64,000 bases of DNA from Nitrogeniibacter mangrovi (GTDB lineage Bacteria; Pseudomonadota; Gammaproteobacteria; Burkholderiales; Rhodocyclaceae). The notes beneath the pieces were generated by a model. That model was not told where the DNA came from. It did not search any database and saw nothing but the letters and a program-made list of their open reading frames with translations. The stretch covers positions 682,001-746,000 of the forward strand of contig NZ_CP048836.1 in the NCBI RefSeq assembly GCF_010983895.1, in the 5' to 3' direction. The position numbers were made by a program, and so were the translations under genes. This document shows positions 45,432 to 55,292 of the stretch, in pieces (the stretch's first letter is position 1; every line of letters starts with the position of its first letter).

Positions 45432-46300
45432 CGCTGAGCGAACGGCTGCGCATCTACGAGCGCCTCATGCGGCTGGACAAGCCCATCGGCATCCTGCTGC
45501 TGCTGTGGCCCACCCTGTGGGGGGTGTGGATCGCCGGCATGGGCAAGCCGCCGTTCTTCGTGGTGTGGATCTTCGTGCTCGGGACGGTGCTGATGCGCTC
45601 GGCCGGTTGCGTGATCAACGACTACGCCGATCGCGACTTCGATGGCCATGTGGAGCGCACCCGGCACCGGCCGCTGGCGCGCGGCGAGATCGGCACCACC
45701 GAGGCACTGCTGCTGGCGGCGGGGCTGTCCCTGGCGGCCTTCGTCCTCATCCTGCCGCTGCATCCGCTGGTGCGCTGGCTGTCGATCCCGGCGCTGCTGC
45801 TGGCGGGCAGTTACCCGTTCACGAAACGTTTTCTTGCCATTCCCCAGGCCTACCTGGGCGTGGCCTTCGGTTTCGGCATCCCCATGGCCTTCGCCGCCAT
45901 CCAGTTCATGGTGCCGACGGACGCCTGGGTGATGCTGGCGGCCAACGTGTTCTGGGCCGTAGCCTACGACACCGAGTACGCCATGGTGGACCGGCCCGAC
46001 GACCTGCGCATCGGCATCAAGACCTCGGCGATCACCTTCGGACGCTACGATGTGGCGGCCGTCATGCTGTGCTATGCCGCCTTCCTCGGCTGCATGATCC
46101 ATGTCGGTCTCACCGAGGGAATGGGGGTCTTCTACTACATGGGGCTGGCGACCGCGGCGCTCATCGCGGTGTACCACTTCACCCTGATCCGCGAACGCGA
46201 CCGGGCGCGCTGCTTCAAAGCCTTTCTGCATAACAACTGGCTGGGCGCGGCGATCTTCGTCGGCATCGTGCTCGACTACCTGGTCAAACCCATGGGGTGA
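45428..46300 (+). CDS. ubiA: 4-Hydroxybenzoate polyprenyltransferase UbiA
   Basis: 290 residues, about eight membrane helices. Both Asp-rich motifs for the prenyl diphosphate/Mg are present: [19 protein letters not shown] and [12 protein letters not shown]. It prenylates 4-hydroxybenzoate in the inner membrane. The ATG at 45428 overlaps the ubiC stop. It ends 20 bp before a strong terminator. Confidence 0.95.
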   Translation: MTLSERLRIYERLMRLDKPIGILLLLWPTLWGVWIAGMGKPPFFVVWIFVLGTVLMRSAGCVINDYADRDFDGHVERTRHRPLARGEIGTTEALLLAAGLSLAAFVLILPLHPLVRWLSIPALLLAGSYPFTKRFLAIPQAYLGVAFGFGIPMAFAAIQFMVPTDAWVMLAANVFWAVAYDTEYAMVDRPDDLRIGIKTSAITFGRYDVAAVMLCYAAFLGCMIHVGLTEGMGVFYYMGLATAALIAVYHFTLIRERDRARCFKAFLHNNWLGAAIFVGIVLDYLVKPMG

Positions 46301-46320
46301 GCGGCGCCTCCGTCCGGGAG

Positions 46321-46358
46321 GCATGAAAAACGCCACCCGAAGGTGGCGTTTTTCATGC
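46321..46358. terminator. Bidirectional terminator between ubiA and the convergent metalloprotease
   Basis: A perfect 17-bp stem closed by CGAA. Five A on the left arm and five T on the right arm give a U run after the hairpin core in both directions, so it serves both convergent genes. Confidence 0.92.
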
Positions 46359-46372
46359 CTTGCCGGTGCGTC

Positions 46373-47260
46373 TCAGGCGCGACGGCGGCGTGCCCAGCCG
46401 AGCAGGCCGAGGCCGGCGAGCATCATGGCCCAGGTCTGCGCTTCGGGGACGGCGGTGACCTGCCAGCCGACGTCACTCAGTGCCGCCCAGTCGAGATCGG
46501 TGAACCGCTTACGCTGGCCGTTGGCGATGCTCGGATCGAGCGAAGCATCCTGCAGGATACCGTTCACGAAGGACTGGGTGCCGTTTGCCCAGTGACCTCC
46601 ATCTGCGCTTAGGGGGACCGATGATTCGGCGTTTCCGGTCGCTTCGGAATATGCGGCCACCGAGTCGGTGCCGGCAAATCCTGCGCCCGTGACCTGAGCG
46701 CTCCAGGAATCGGCGACCCCGATGCCCAGCACATGACCCAGTTCATGCACGGCGACAGAGTAAAAGTCGAATCCGCTGAAGGATTCGTCCGTGGCGGTAT
46801 CGGTGTCGACATACCAGTTGGTCAGGGTGTCGAAGGAGATGAAACCGCCCCAGGGGGCGTAGTCACTGGTACCGACGCCGCTCTGGCCGCGATCCACACT
46901 GCTGAATGCACTGTAGCCGCCGGAGCCGCCGATGCCGAGCGTATTGCCGCCAAGATCGGTGCCGCCGACATAAATGTGTAGTGTGTCGGCACTGATCTGT
47001 TGGTTGGAAAGCGTGATCTTCGGCCAAATCCCTGAGCTCAGATCGGCCCCGGGGTCGTTGAACGATATGGTGCTGTAGCTGGCGGCGTCGAGCGCATCGG
47101 TGATGCGGCTGCCAAACTCGGTGGCGACGGCGTTGAGCACCGAGCGATAGTTGCCCGTGAGGAAGTTGTTGCTGTCGTAGCTGTAGTCGAATTCGATGGT
47201 GATGGCGTGTGCGGCGCTGGTGGCGGCGATGAGCGCGGCGGCGAGAACCGTCTTTTTCAT
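46373..47260 (-). CDS. PEP-CTERM-sorted zinc metalloprotease
   Basis: 295 residues. Signal peptide (cleaved after SAAHA), then a domain with the zinc motif HELGHVLGIGVADSW (H172, E173, H176). The metzincin third-ligand position (residue 182) is Val, not His. The C-terminus is an exosortase signal, VPEAQT, helix (WAMMLAGLGLLGWA) and RRRRA, with PEA in place of PEP. It is likely displayed on or released from the surface and may process matrix proteins. Located alone between ubiA and ubiD on the opposite strand. Resembles HExxH PEP-CTERM proteases of the NF038122 type. Confidence 0.82.
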   Translation of the reverse strand: MKKTVLAAALIAATSAAHAITIEFDYSYDSNNFLTGNYRSVLNAVATEFGSRITDALDAASYSTISFNDPGADLSSGIWPKITLSNQQISADTLHIYVGGTDLGGNTLGIGGSGGYSAFSSVDRGQSGVGTSDYAPWGGFISFDTLTNWYVDTDTATDESFSGFDFYSVAVHELGHVLGIGVADSWSAQVTGAGFAGTDSVAAYSEATGNAESSVPLSADGGHWANGTQSFVNGILQDASLDPSIANGQRKRFTDLDWAALSDVGWQVTAVPEAQTWAMMLAGLGLLGWARRRRA

Positions 47261-47434
47261 CGGGCAGGCTCCATGTCGGGATTGTGTGAGGTCAGTCGAA
47301 TGTCATGATGGCAGACAACCATGTCAGAACAAAGTCATTTTTGGCCAAGCAGGCGGCATGGGGCGGGGCGGAATTGTTTCGAAAATCGTCGCCATCGGTT
47401 GCCCGTCTGGCCATGGGGAGCGGCACGCGTGGCC

Positions 47435-47440
47435 TATAAT
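47435..47440 (+). promoter_or_regulatory. Putative -10 element for ubiD
   Basis: A perfect TATAAT lies 32 bp before the ubiD ATG. No good -35 hexamer is found 16-18 bp upstream (CATGGG), so it is either activator-dependent or chance. Confidence 0.4.
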
Positions 47441-47472
47441 CCGGAGCCGACGGATACCGGAGCCCCTGCCCC

Positions 47473-48954
47473 ATGCGTTACACCGACCTTCGCGATTTCA
47501 TCTCCCAGCTCGAGGCCCGGGGGGAACTGAAGCGCATCACCGAGCCGGTGGATACCCATCTGGAGATGACCGAGATCTCGGACCGGGTGCTGCGCGCGGG
47601 CGGGCCGGCGCTGTTGTTCGAGCGTCCGACGACCCGGGGGGTGGCGCAGGCCATGCCGGTGCTCACCAATCTGTTCGGCACCCCGCAGCGCGTGGCCATG
47701 GGCATGGGTGAGGACGGCGACTGGCAGTCGCAACTGCGCGAGGTGGGGCGACTGCTTGCCTTCCTCAAGGAACCGGAGCCGCCCAAGGGGCTGCGCGACG
47801 CCTGGGAAAAGCTGCCCGCGTTCCGCCAGGTGCTCAACATGGCGCCCAAGACGGTGCGCTCGGCGCCGTGCCAGGCGCGGGTCGTCGAGGACGCGGCCGT
47901 GGATCTGTCGGCGCTGCCGATCCAGCACTGCTGGCCGGGCGACGTGGCCCCGCTCGTCACCTGGGGGCTGGTGGTGACCCGCGGGCCGCGCCAGAAGCGC
48001 CAGAACCTGGGCATCTACCGCCAGCAGGTGCTCGGCCCGAACAAGCTCATCATGCGCTGGCTGGCGCATCGCGGGGGGGCGCTGGACTATCGCGACCACT
48101 GCGCGGCGCATCCGGGCGAGCCCTTCCCGGTGGCGGTGGTGCTCGGCTGCGATCCGGCCACCATCCTGGGGGCGGTGACGCCGGTGCCCGACACGCTGTC
48201 CGAATACCAATTTGCCGGCCTGCTGCGCGGCGGCAAGACCGAGCTGGTCACGTGCCTGGGCAATGAGTTGCAGGTGCCGGCCACGGCGGAGATCGTGCTC
48301 GAGGGCGTGATCCACCCGGGCGAGACTGCGCTCGAAGGCCCGTATGGCGACCACACCGGCTACTACAACGAGCAGGCCGAGTTTCCGGTGTTCACGGTCG
48401 AGCGCATCACCTCGCGGCCCGATCCGATCTATCACAGCACCTACACCGGCAAGCCGCCCGATGAGCCGGCCATGCTCGGCGTGGCGCTCAACGAGGTGTT
48501 CGTGCCGCTGCTGCAGAAGCAGTTCACCGAGATCGTGGACTTCTACCTGCCGCCCGAGGGCTGCTCCTACCGGCTGGCGGTGGTGAGCATCCGCAAGCAG
48601 TATCCCGGCCACGCCAAGCGGGTGATGTTCGGCATCTGGAGCTTTCTGCGCCAGTTCATGTACACCAAGTTCATCATTGTCGTGGACGAGGACATCGACA
48701 TCCGCGACTGGAAGGAAGTGGTGTGGGCCATGACCACGCGCATGGACGCGACCCGCGACACCGTGCTGGTGGACAACACCCCCATCGACTACCTCGATTT
48801 CGCCAGCCCGGAGGCCGGGCTGGGCTCCAAGATGGGGCTGGATGCGACCAACAAGTGGCCGAGCGAGACCCGGCGCGAGTGGGGTCGGCCGATCGTCATG
48901 GACGAGACGGTGAAGGCCAGGGTCGATGCGCTGTGGGAGCGCCTCGGGCTGTAG
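47473..48954 (+). CDS. ubiD: 4-Hydroxy-3-polyprenylbenzoate decarboxylase UbiD
   Basis: 493 residues, full family length. Segments [65 protein letters not shown] (part), and [15 protein letters not shown] are characteristic. It is the prenylated-FMN-dependent decarboxylase following UbiA in ubiquinone synthesis; no ubiX is in the window. It lies 1.2 kb after ubiA, separated by the opposite-strand metalloprotease gene. Confidence 0.95.
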   Translation: MRYTDLRDFISQLEARGELKRITEPVDTHLEMTEISDRVLRAGGPALLFERPTTRGVAQAMPVLTNLFGTPQRVAMGMGEDGDWQSQLREVGRLLAFLKEPEPPKGLRDAWEKLPAFRQVLNMAPKTVRSAPCQARVVEDAAVDLSALPIQHCWPGDVAPLVTWGLVVTRGPRQKRQNLGIYRQQVLGPNKLIMRWLAHRGGALDYRDHCAAHPGEPFPVAVVLGCDPATILGAVTPVPDTLSEYQFAGLLRGGKTELVTCLGNELQVPATAEIVLEGVIHPGETALEGPYGDHTGYYNEQAEFPVFTVERITSRPDPIYHSTYTGKPPDEPAMLGVALNEVFVPLLQKQFTEIVDFYLPPEGCSYRLAVVSIRKQYPGHAKRVMFGIWSFLRQFMYTKFIIVVDEDIDIRDWKEVVWAMTTRMDATRDTVLVDNTPIDYLDFASPEAGLGSKMGLDATNKWPSETRREWGRPIVMDETVKARVDALWERLGL

Positions 48955-49047
48955 TCCCGTCGCCGCGTGGCTTGATCCGGTGCCGCCGGCCCCCATGTAT
49001 GATGGGTGCGTTGCCCTGCGTGGCACCCGCCCTTCCTGGAGATCCCG

Positions 49048-49467
49048 ATGACCGACGACAGCCGCACCATCGACGTCAATCCGCTGCCCACGCCGGGCCT
49101 CGTCAATCTCGCGCATGTGATCTACGCGCTGCACACGCTGGCGCTCGTCTCCGGCATCGCCACTTCCGCCACCATCGTCGGCAGCTTCGTCTCCGGCCTG
49201 CCGTCGATCATCGCGGTGATTCTCAACTACGTGAAGCGCGATGCGGTGCGCGGCACCTGGCTGGACAGCCATTTCCGCTGGCAGATCCGCACCTTCTGGT
49301 TCGCGCTGCTGTGGATCGTGCTGGCCTACGTGATGATCTTTTCCATCATCGGCTTCTTCTTCGGCATTGCCGCGATCGCCGTTGCCGGCCTGTGGGTGCT
49401 CTATCGCATCGTGCGCGGCTGGATCAACCTGTCCAATCGCCAGATGATGCCGGTGCCGCAACCCTGA
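49048..49467 (+). CDS. Small DUF4870-like membrane protein
   Basis: 139 residues with about three helices (NLAHVIYALHTLALVSG, FVSGLPSIIAVILNYV, FWFALLWIVLAYVMIFSIIGFFFGIAAIAVAGLWVLYRIVRGW). The pattern fits DUF4870-type inner-membrane proteins of unknown function. ATG 49048 follows TGGAGA. The stop overlaps the sfsA start (TGATG), suggesting coupling. Confidence 0.75.
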   Translation: MTDDSRTIDVNPLPTPGLVNLAHVIYALHTLALVSGIATSATIVGSFVSGLPSIIAVILNYVKRDAVRGTWLDSHFRWQIRTFWFALLWIVLAYVMIFSIIGFFFGIAAIAVAGLWVLYRIVRGWINLSNRQMMPVPQP

Positions 49468-50171
49468 TGCGCCTGCCGCCGCTGGTCGCCGGCCGGCTGC
49501 TGCGGCGCTACAAGCGCTTTCTGGCCGACGTCGAGCTCGACACCGGCGCCGTGGTGACCGCTCACAGCGCCAACACCGGCAGCATGCGCGGTTGCGCCGA
49601 GCCCGGTGCGCGGGTGTGGCTGTCGGCGGCGGACAATCCGAAACGCAAGCTCGCCTGGACCTGGGAGCTGGTCGAGGCGGCACCGGGCGTCGTGGTCGGC
49701 ATCCACACCGGGCGTGCCAATGGGTTGGTGGAAGAGGCGATCGGTGCGGGGCGCCTCCACGCGCTGGGCGGCGCGGAGCGGGTTCGCCGCGAGGTGCGCT
49801 ACGGGTCGGCTAGCCGCATCGATCTGCTGTTCGAATACGCGTCGGGCCCGCCGTGTCACGTGGAAGTCAAGAACGTGACCCTGGCCGAGGCGGGCGTGGC
49901 CCGGTTCCCGGATGCGGTGACGACGCGCGGCACGAAACACCTGCATGAGATGGCGGCGGTGGTCGGTGCCGGTGGCCGGGCGGCGATGGTGTATTGCGTG
50001 CCCCGGGGCGATGTGGGCTGCGTGTGCCCGGCCGACGACATCGATCCGGTCTATGGCGCGGCCTTGCGTGCGGCGATGGCAGCGGGCGTCGAGGCCTATG
50101 CGCTGACCGGGGCGCCGGATCCGGCGGCCGGCCTTGTGCGGCTCGAGCGCGAGATTCCGGTGCTCATCTGA
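49467..50171 (+). CDS. sfsA: SfsA sugar-fermentation-stimulation family protein
   Basis: 234 residues. Signature segments RRYKRFLADVELDTG, HSANTGSMRGC, NGLVEEAIGAGRL, HVEVKNVTLAE and FPDAVTTRGTKHLHEM. SfsA proteins have a nuclease-like fold and bind DNA; the in vivo function is debated. It ends 3 bp before the convergent carboxypeptidase gene. Confidence 0.92.
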   Translation: MRLPPLVAGRLLRRYKRFLADVELDTGAVVTAHSANTGSMRGCAEPGARVWLSAADNPKRKLAWTWELVEAAPGVVVGIHTGRANGLVEEAIGAGRLHALGGAERVRREVRYGSASRIDLLFEYASGPPCHVEVKNVTLAEAGVARFPDAVTTRGTKHLHEMAAVVGAGGRAAMVYCVPRGDVGCVCPADDIDPVYGAALRAAMAAGVEAYALTGAPDPAAGLVRLEREIPVLI

Positions 50172-50174
50172 GCC

Positions 50175-51734
50175 TCAGTGCCCTTCCCACACCCATTCGA
50201 GGAGGATGTCCTGTGCCTCCCGGCTGGCGCCCGCGTTCGGGTGATTGACCAGCATGGCCACCACGTGGCGCTGGCCCTTGCGATCGATCACATAGCCGGC
50301 CATGGCGCGCACCCCGTTGAGGGTGCCAGTCTTGATGTGGGCGGTGCCCTGGGCCGGGCTGTCGCGCAAGCGCCGTCGCGCGGTGCCGTCGATGCCGGCC
50401 ACGGCCATGGAGCTGATGAACTCGGGCATGAAGGGGCGTGCCCACGCCTGCTCGAGCAGCTGCCCCAGGGTGCGCACGGTGATGCGTGCCGTGCGTGACA
50501 GGCCGGCGCCGTTCTCGATGCTCAGGCCGGTGGTGTCGATGCCGGCCGCGGCCAACTGCACCGAAGCCAGCCGTGCGCCGCCGGCGACCATGTCCGGCGC
50601 GGTGTTGTCGCTGGCGCCGAGGGTGGCCAGCAGCTGACGGGCGATGACGTTGTTCGACCACTTGTTCATGTCGCGGACCACGTCGGCCAGCGGGCGGGAG
50701 GTGTGGACGAAGAGGGTGGGGAGGCCGTCCGGCGTCAGACCCTGGCGGACCTTGCCGTCCAGCCTGCCGCCCAGCTCCTTCCACAGGCCGCCGACCACGT
50801 CGCGGGCGAAATCCTCGGGGGATTCCGGCGACACGAACCAGTCCTTGATGCCGCAGTCGTCACGCCAGGTACCCTTGAGGCTCAGACGGCGGTGATGGCG
50901 TTCGCTGGTCGCTTCGGCATCCAGGGCCTTGTACCAGCGCCGTGCGCAGTGGCCGTCCACTGTCCGCACCGCACTGTCCAGATCCAGCCCGGCCATGGGC
51001 GGATCGACCAGGATGCGCGGTGGGCGCGGATCTGTCGGCACCGCTGCGGCCGGGGCCGCGTTGGCGGCGCTGACCAGTTGCACCGGTGGACCTGCAGGTA
51101 CCGGCGCCGGCTCGGGTACGAAAGTGAGCCGCAGCGCGTTGAAGTTGATCATGAGGCCGCTGGGACCGGCGTTGTAGGGGCGCAGGGCCTGGCCGTCGAA
51201 GGCGCCCGGGTCATGCGGCGGCAGGCGCAGGGCGCTGTCATCGAGGACGATGTCGCCGGTGATCTGCTGGACGCCCAGCTCGCGCATCTGGCGCATGAGC
51301 TTCCACAGATCGGCATGGGTGAAGACCGGGTCGCCACCGCCGACCAGATAGAGATTACCTTCGAGGGTGTGGTTGTGGATGTGGCCGTCCATCTTGAGCC
51401 GCGTCGTCCAGTAATAGGCGGGGCCGAGGCGGTCGAGCGTGGCGAAGGTGGTGACCAGCTTCATGACCGAGGCCGGATTCATCGGCAGATCGGGGTTGTG
51501 GCTGAGTGTGGGCCGGGTCTTGTCCACGCGGCTGACCCAGACGGCGACGTCGGAGAGGGGGATGTTGGCGCGCTCGAGTGCCTTTTTCAGATCGGCCGGG
51601 AAGCCGGCGGCGTGCGCGAGTAATGGCAGGAGCAGGAGCAGGCAGAGCACCAGCGGGCGTCCGTGCTGGCGAGAGGGCCGAGCGCCCGGGGTGTTTGCGA
51701 TGGGCGTGGCGATGGAGCGGCTGGTTCTTGGCAT
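50175..51734 (-). CDS. dacB: D-alanyl-D-alanine carboxypeptidase/endopeptidase, PBP4 (DacB) type
   Basis: 519 residues from ATG 51734. Signal peptide (LVLCLLLLLPLLAHA), then the active-site triad of class C penicillin-binding proteins: Ser89 in NPASVMKLVTT, Ser360 in WSNNVIAR, and K468-T-G in HIKTGTLNGVRAMAGY. It trims stem peptides and cleaves cross-links in the periplasm. An upstream in-frame ATG at 51839 would add 35 Arg/Ser-rich residues that do not fit a signal peptide. It follows the lytic transglycosylase by 170 bp. Confidence 0.9.
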   Translation of the reverse strand: MPRTSRSIATPIANTPGARPSRQHGRPLVLCLLLLLPLLAHAAGFPADLKKALERANIPLSDVAVWVSRVDKTRPTLSHNPDLPMNPASVMKLVTTFATLDRLGPAYYWTTRLKMDGHIHNHTLEGNLYLVGGGDPVFTHADLWKLMRQMRELGVQQITGDIVLDDSALRLPPHDPGAFDGQALRPYNAGPSGLMINFNALRLTFVPEPAPVPAGPPVQLVSAANAAPAAAVPTDPRPPRILVDPPMAGLDLDSAVRTVDGHCARRWYKALDAEATSERHHRRLSLKGTWRDDCGIKDWFVSPESPEDFARDVVGGLWKELGGRLDGKVRQGLTPDGLPTLFVHTSRPLADVVRDMNKWSNNVIARQLLATLGASDNTAPDMVAGGARLASVQLAAAGIDTTGLSIENGAGLSRTARITVRTLGQLLEQAWARPFMPEFISSMAVAGIDGTARRRLRDSPAQGTAHIKTGTLNGVRAMAGYVIDRKGQRHVVAMLVNHPNAGASREAQDILLEWVWEGH

Positions 51735-51904
51735 GCGACGACGACGTGATCCCGGTTGGAAGCGAACGAATCCGGCAACGCTCCCGGTGTTGCTTGATGA
51801 CGCGTGGTCACGGGCCACGCCCGCGCCCGTCGATTCCATTATTCCGGACTTGGCCGCAATTGGCCATGACCGTTACATGTGCGCGGTCGCTCGGCGGCTG
51901 GGAT

Positions 51905-52537
51905 TCAGGAATCGCCCGGCAGGTGTGCGTCGCCGCCTGACGCGCCCAGTTGCCACGGCTGGGGCACGGTGTGGCGGTGGGCCTTGAGGGCGGTGTACTC
52001 GCGCAACACGCGGGCGACATAGGCCCGCGTTTCGGGATAGGGCGGAATGCCACCGTAGCGGGTCACCGCGCCCGGCCCCGCGTTGTAAGCGGCCAGCGCG
52101 AGGGCGCGATCGTTGCCGAAGCGGTCGAGGAGGCGGCGCAGGTAGCGCGCGCCCACCTGCAGGTTGCGATGTGCGTCGGTGAGCGCGCGTGCGTCGAATT
52201 GCTTGGCGGTGCCGGGCATGAGCTGGGTCAGCCCGGTGGCGCCCTTGTCGGAACGGGCGTCCGGGCGGTAGCCGGACTCGGCCTGGACCACGGCGTGGAG
52301 CAGCTCGGGCTCGATGCCGGCCGCGTTCGCCGCGTGGGCGATGGCCTCGGCAAAGGGGCGCGATGCGGCAGTCGGGTTGGTGCTCGCGGGCGCTGGCAGT
52401 TGCCAGCCCGGCTGGTCTTGCAGCCGATAGCGGCCGGTATCGATCCGGAGCTGATAGGCGTCCCCGCCGGCATCGGCGTGCACGGTCGCGGCGAGCAGGC
52501 ACAGGACGAGGGCTGCGAGGCGGCCATCAATAGGCAC
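51905..52537 (-). CDS. Lytic transglycosylase (SLT domain)
   Basis: 210 residues with a signal peptide (ending TVHA). The SLT domain has catalytic Glu87 in VVQAESGYRP, then GATGLTQLMPGTAKQF and ALAAYNAGPGAVTRYGGIPPYPETRAYV. It cuts peptidoglycan glycan strands, possibly opening room for a secretion or EPS export complex. It overlaps the stop of the sugar transferase gene by 11 bases, so the two are coupled. Confidence 0.88.
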   Translation of the reverse strand: MPIDGRLAALVLCLLAATVHADAGGDAYQLRIDTGRYRLQDQPGWQLPAPASTNPTAASRPFAEAIAHAANAAGIEPELLHAVVQAESGYRPDARSDKGATGLTQLMPGTAKQFDARALTDAHRNLQVGARYLRRLLDRFGNDRALALAAYNAGPGAVTRYGGIPPYPETRAYVARVLREYTALKAHRHTVPQPWQLGASGGDAHLPGDS

Positions 52538-53921
52538 GGCTGTCCTTCACCATCAGCAGCGCGGTCTTGATGACGATCCACAGGTCCATCCCCAGCGACC
52601 AGTTGCGCAGGTATTCCAGGTCGTATTCGATGCGCTTTTCCATCTTGTCGACCGTCTCGGTCTCGCCGCGGTAGCCATTGACCTGGGCCCAGCCGGTAAT
52701 GCCGGGCTTGACCTTGTGGCGCACCATGTAGCCCTTGATGATCTTGCGGTAGGTCTCGTTGTGGGCCACCGCGTGCGGGCGCGGGCCGACGATGCTCATG
52801 CGCCCCTGCAGTACATTGACGAACTGCGGCAGCTCGTCGATGGAGGTCTTGCGGATGAAGGCGCCGAAGGGGGTGATGCGACTGTCGCCGCGGGTGGCCT
52901 GCTTGACCACCTGGCCGTCGTCGCAGGTGGTCATCGAGCGGAACTTGTAGACCACGATCTCCTTGCCGTCGAGGCCATAGCGGCGTTGTTTGAAGATCAC
53001 CGGGCCGCGCGAGGAGAGCTTGACGCCGATGGCGGTGATCAGCATGAGCGGCGAGATCAGGATCAGGATCAGGATCGACAGGATGATGTCCGACAGCCGC
53101 TTGAGCAGGCCGCTGGCACCGGTGAACGGTGTCTCGCACACGGCCACCACGGGCATGCCGCCGACCTGATCCACGCGCCCCTGGATGAGGTCGGTCACGA
53201 AGATGTCCGGGACGAAGAAGATCGAGGCGGTGGTGTCCTTGAGGTTGTCGAGCACCTTGAGGATGCGCGGCTGCGTGGCCATCGGCAGCGCCAGGTAGAT
53301 GTGGTCGACATGGTGGCTCTTCACGTAGTCGGCGAGCTGATTGAGGCTGCCGAGCAGCGGTGCCTCGCCGATGCGCTCCAGCCGGTCCCGCTTGCGATCG
53401 TCGAAATAGCCGACGAAATGCACACCAATGAAACGATTGGATGCAAAACTCTCCGCCAGTCGGGTGCCGATGTCGTTGCATCCGGCGATGACGGCGGTCC
53501 GGGTGTAGCCCTCGATGGACAGCAGGTTGGGGATCGCCCAGCGGGCAAGCGCGTTGGTGGCGATGAGCGCCACGGGGGTCGCGGCGAGCCAACCGTAGAT
53601 GACGTTGCGCGGGAAGAAGTTGATGTAGCCGCTCGCCTCGCCGAAGAACAGCAGGATGATCGCCACGATCAGCCAGTTCACCACGGTCTTGCGCAGCATG
53701 CGGCGGAAGCTGTCGTTGAGGAAGATGTTGCCCGGGAAGGTCAGCGAGAAGACGATCAGGGCGAGGATGATGTAGGGCGCGCCGAGGCGTTCGCCGTCGG
53801 CTCCTGCGCAGGCGAACAGCATGGCGACGGCCACCGCCGGATCGAGGAAGGTCTCGACGGAACTGGAAAACGACAGGCCGCTGCGTTGGCTGCCGCTCGA
53901 TTTGTCTAGGGTGGCGAGCAT
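52527..53921 (-). CDS. Undecaprenyl-phosphate sugar phosphotransferase (initiating EPS transferase)
   Basis: 464 residues. About four N-terminal helices, a CoA-binding-like domain (AVIAGCNDIGTRLAESFASNRF), a fifth helix (SDIILSILILILISPLMLITAIG) and the catalytic bacterial sugar-transferase domain (~265-464: SSRGPVIFKQRRYGLDGKEI, VYKFRSM, RKTSIDELPQFVNVLQGRMSIVGPRPH). It loads the first sugar, usually glucose-1-phosphate, on undecaprenyl phosphate. Divergent from epsL with a shared inverted repeat between them. Confidence 0.9.
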   Translation of the reverse strand: MLATLDKSSGSQRSGLSFSSSVETFLDPAVAVAMLFACAGADGERLGAPYIILALIVFSLTFPGNIFLNDSFRRMLRKTVVNWLIVAIILLFFGEASGYINFFPRNVIYGWLAATPVALIATNALARWAIPNLLSIEGYTRTAVIAGCNDIGTRLAESFASNRFIGVHFVGYFDDRKRDRLERIGEAPLLGSLNQLADYVKSHHVDHIYLALPMATQPRILKVLDNLKDTTASIFFVPDIFVTDLIQGRVDQVGGMPVVAVCETPFTGASGLLKRLSDIILSILILILISPLMLITAIGVKLSSRGPVIFKQRRYGLDGKEIVVYKFRSMTTCDDGQVVKQATRGDSRITPFGAFIRKTSIDELPQFVNVLQGRMSIVGPRPHAVAHNETYRKIIKGYMVRHKVKPGITGWAQVNGYRGETETVDKMEKRIEYDLEYLRNWSLGMDLWIVIKTALLMVKDSRAY

Positions 53922-53941
53922 GTGGGTACTTACTAAACGAA

Positions 53942-53982
53942 ATGATTACGTGTTTGATGCGAGGCAGCAATCACGTAATCAT
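53942..53982. promoter_or_regulatory. Inverted repeat in the divergent EPS promoter region
   Basis: ATGATTACGTG (53942-53952) and its exact complement CACGTAATCAT (53972-53982), with centres 30 bp apart (about three helical turns). It lies between the divergent sugar transferase and epsL starts. The spacing suits two half-sites bound on one face, so it is a good candidate operator. The regulator is unknown. Confidence 0.65.
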
Positions 53983-54041
53983 ATGCAATTGGCACCTGCG
54001 ATTTTTTCGAGTTTGAAACAGTATGTCGGCTTGAGGCTGCA

Positions 54042-55292
54042 ATGTATATGCAAAATGGTTTTTTCTTCGTGAAGGGCCGGCGCGCGCCCGGGCGCGACCA
54101 CCGTTGCGCTTACGTCATCTTTTGCGCCGCGTTGGCGTTCGGGGCGGGCCCGGTCCATGCCGAGGATCCGGCCGATGCATTGAACGTTTATATCAGCCAG
54201 TCGTTTCAGCACGACGACAACATCTATCGCCTTCCCGACGGGGTGCGTCCGTTCGGGAATGGCCAGCGCGGCGATACGATCAGCGTGACCTCCTTGTCGG
54301 CCGTGTTCGACCGGGTCTATGGCCGGCAGCGGTTGCACGCATCGGCTGACCTGAGCCGCGCCGGATTCGCCGAATGGAGCGATCTGGATTACACCACCAA
54401 GGGGGCCGCGGCCGGCTGGGACTGGCGCGTCGGGCCGCGCTGGACCGGTACCCTCCAGGTCGACCAAAAAGAGGTGGCGCGCGACTTTGCCGATGTGCAG
54501 ACCAATCGGCGCGAGACCAGCATCAACCGGCAGCGCACCTTCAAGGCGTCGGCCAGCTACTGGTGGCATCCCGACTGGGCCGTCGGCATGGGATGGGAGC
54601 GGTACAACTCGGCATATTCCGACCGGGCGTCGGAGCGGGCGGATTATCGTGCGAGCATTCCCGAAATCAGCCTCACCTATCGCCCCGAGTCGGGCAACCG
54701 GCTGTCCCTGTCGGCACGTTTCACCGACGGCGAGTATCCGAACCGCGTGCTCACCGCGACGGCGGACGAGGGCTTTCGTCAGTCCGACGTGCGCATGAGC
54801 GGACGCTGGCGGCTCACCGGCCTGTCGGTGCTCTCGGGCTACCTGGGTTATACCCGTCGCACCTACCGGAACCTGAGCATCCGCAACTTCAGCGGCATGA
54901 CGGGGCGGCTTCAGTACGACTGGACGATTACCGGCAAGGTGAGTCTGCGCAGCACCGTTCGACGGGAAATCGGGGCGCGCCAGGATCTGATCGACAACTT
55001 CGTCGTCACCAAGGCGGTGTCGCTCGAGCCGAGCTGGGCGGCCACCAGCCGGATCGCCGTGCATGGCAAGTGGGAATGGCGCAAGCGCGACTTTGGCGGT
55101 GATCCGGGGATCGTCGTCAGTGCGCCTTCTCAGGACGAAAAGACGCGAACCCTGCGCCTGTCCGTCTCCTACTTGGTTCGCGACTACCTCAGTCTCAGCC
55201 TGTCCCATACACGCAATTCACGCACGAGCGATCAACCGAACAAGGAATATGATGCCCGGGTCAGCTCGCTCACGGCGCAGCTGAGTTTCTGA
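54042..55292 (+). CDS. epsL: EPS outer-membrane protein EpsL
   Basis: 416 residues. Long signal peptide ending AGPVHA, then DALNVYISQSFQHDDNIYRLP and repeated amphipathic strands rich in alternating polar/aromatic residues (SLSARFTDGEYPNR, TGRLQYDWTITGKVSLRSTVRR), ending SLTAQLSF with a terminal Phe. Typical of the XrtB-associated outer-membrane EpsL barrel. It would form the outer-membrane exit for the polysaccharide. TTGAGG precedes the ATG. Confidence 0.85.
   Translation: MYMQNGFFFVKGRRAPGRDHRCAYVIFCAALAFGAGPVHAEDPADALNVYISQSFQHDDNIYRLPDGVRPFGNGQRGDTISVTSLSAVFDRVYGRQRLHASADLSRAGFAEWSDLDYTTKGAAAGWDWRVGPRWTGTLQVDQKEVARDFADVQTNRRETSINRQRTFKASASYWWHPDWAVGMGWERYNSAYSDRASERADYRASIPEISLTYRPESGNRLSLSARFTDGEYPNRVLTATADEGFRQSDVRMSGRWRLTGLSVLSGYLGYTRRTYRNLSIRNFSGMTGRLQYDWTITGKVSLRSTVRREIGARQDLIDNFVVTKAVSLEPSWAATSRIAVHGKWEWRKRDFGGDPGIVVSAPSQDEKTRTLRLSVSYLVRDYLSLSLSHTRNSRTSDQPNKEYDARVSSLTAQLSF

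Noticed and set aside
53989-54006. TTGGCAC resembling a sigma-54 -24 element before epsL
   Set aside because: The required GC at the -12 position reads TT (54003-54004), so it fails the consensus.
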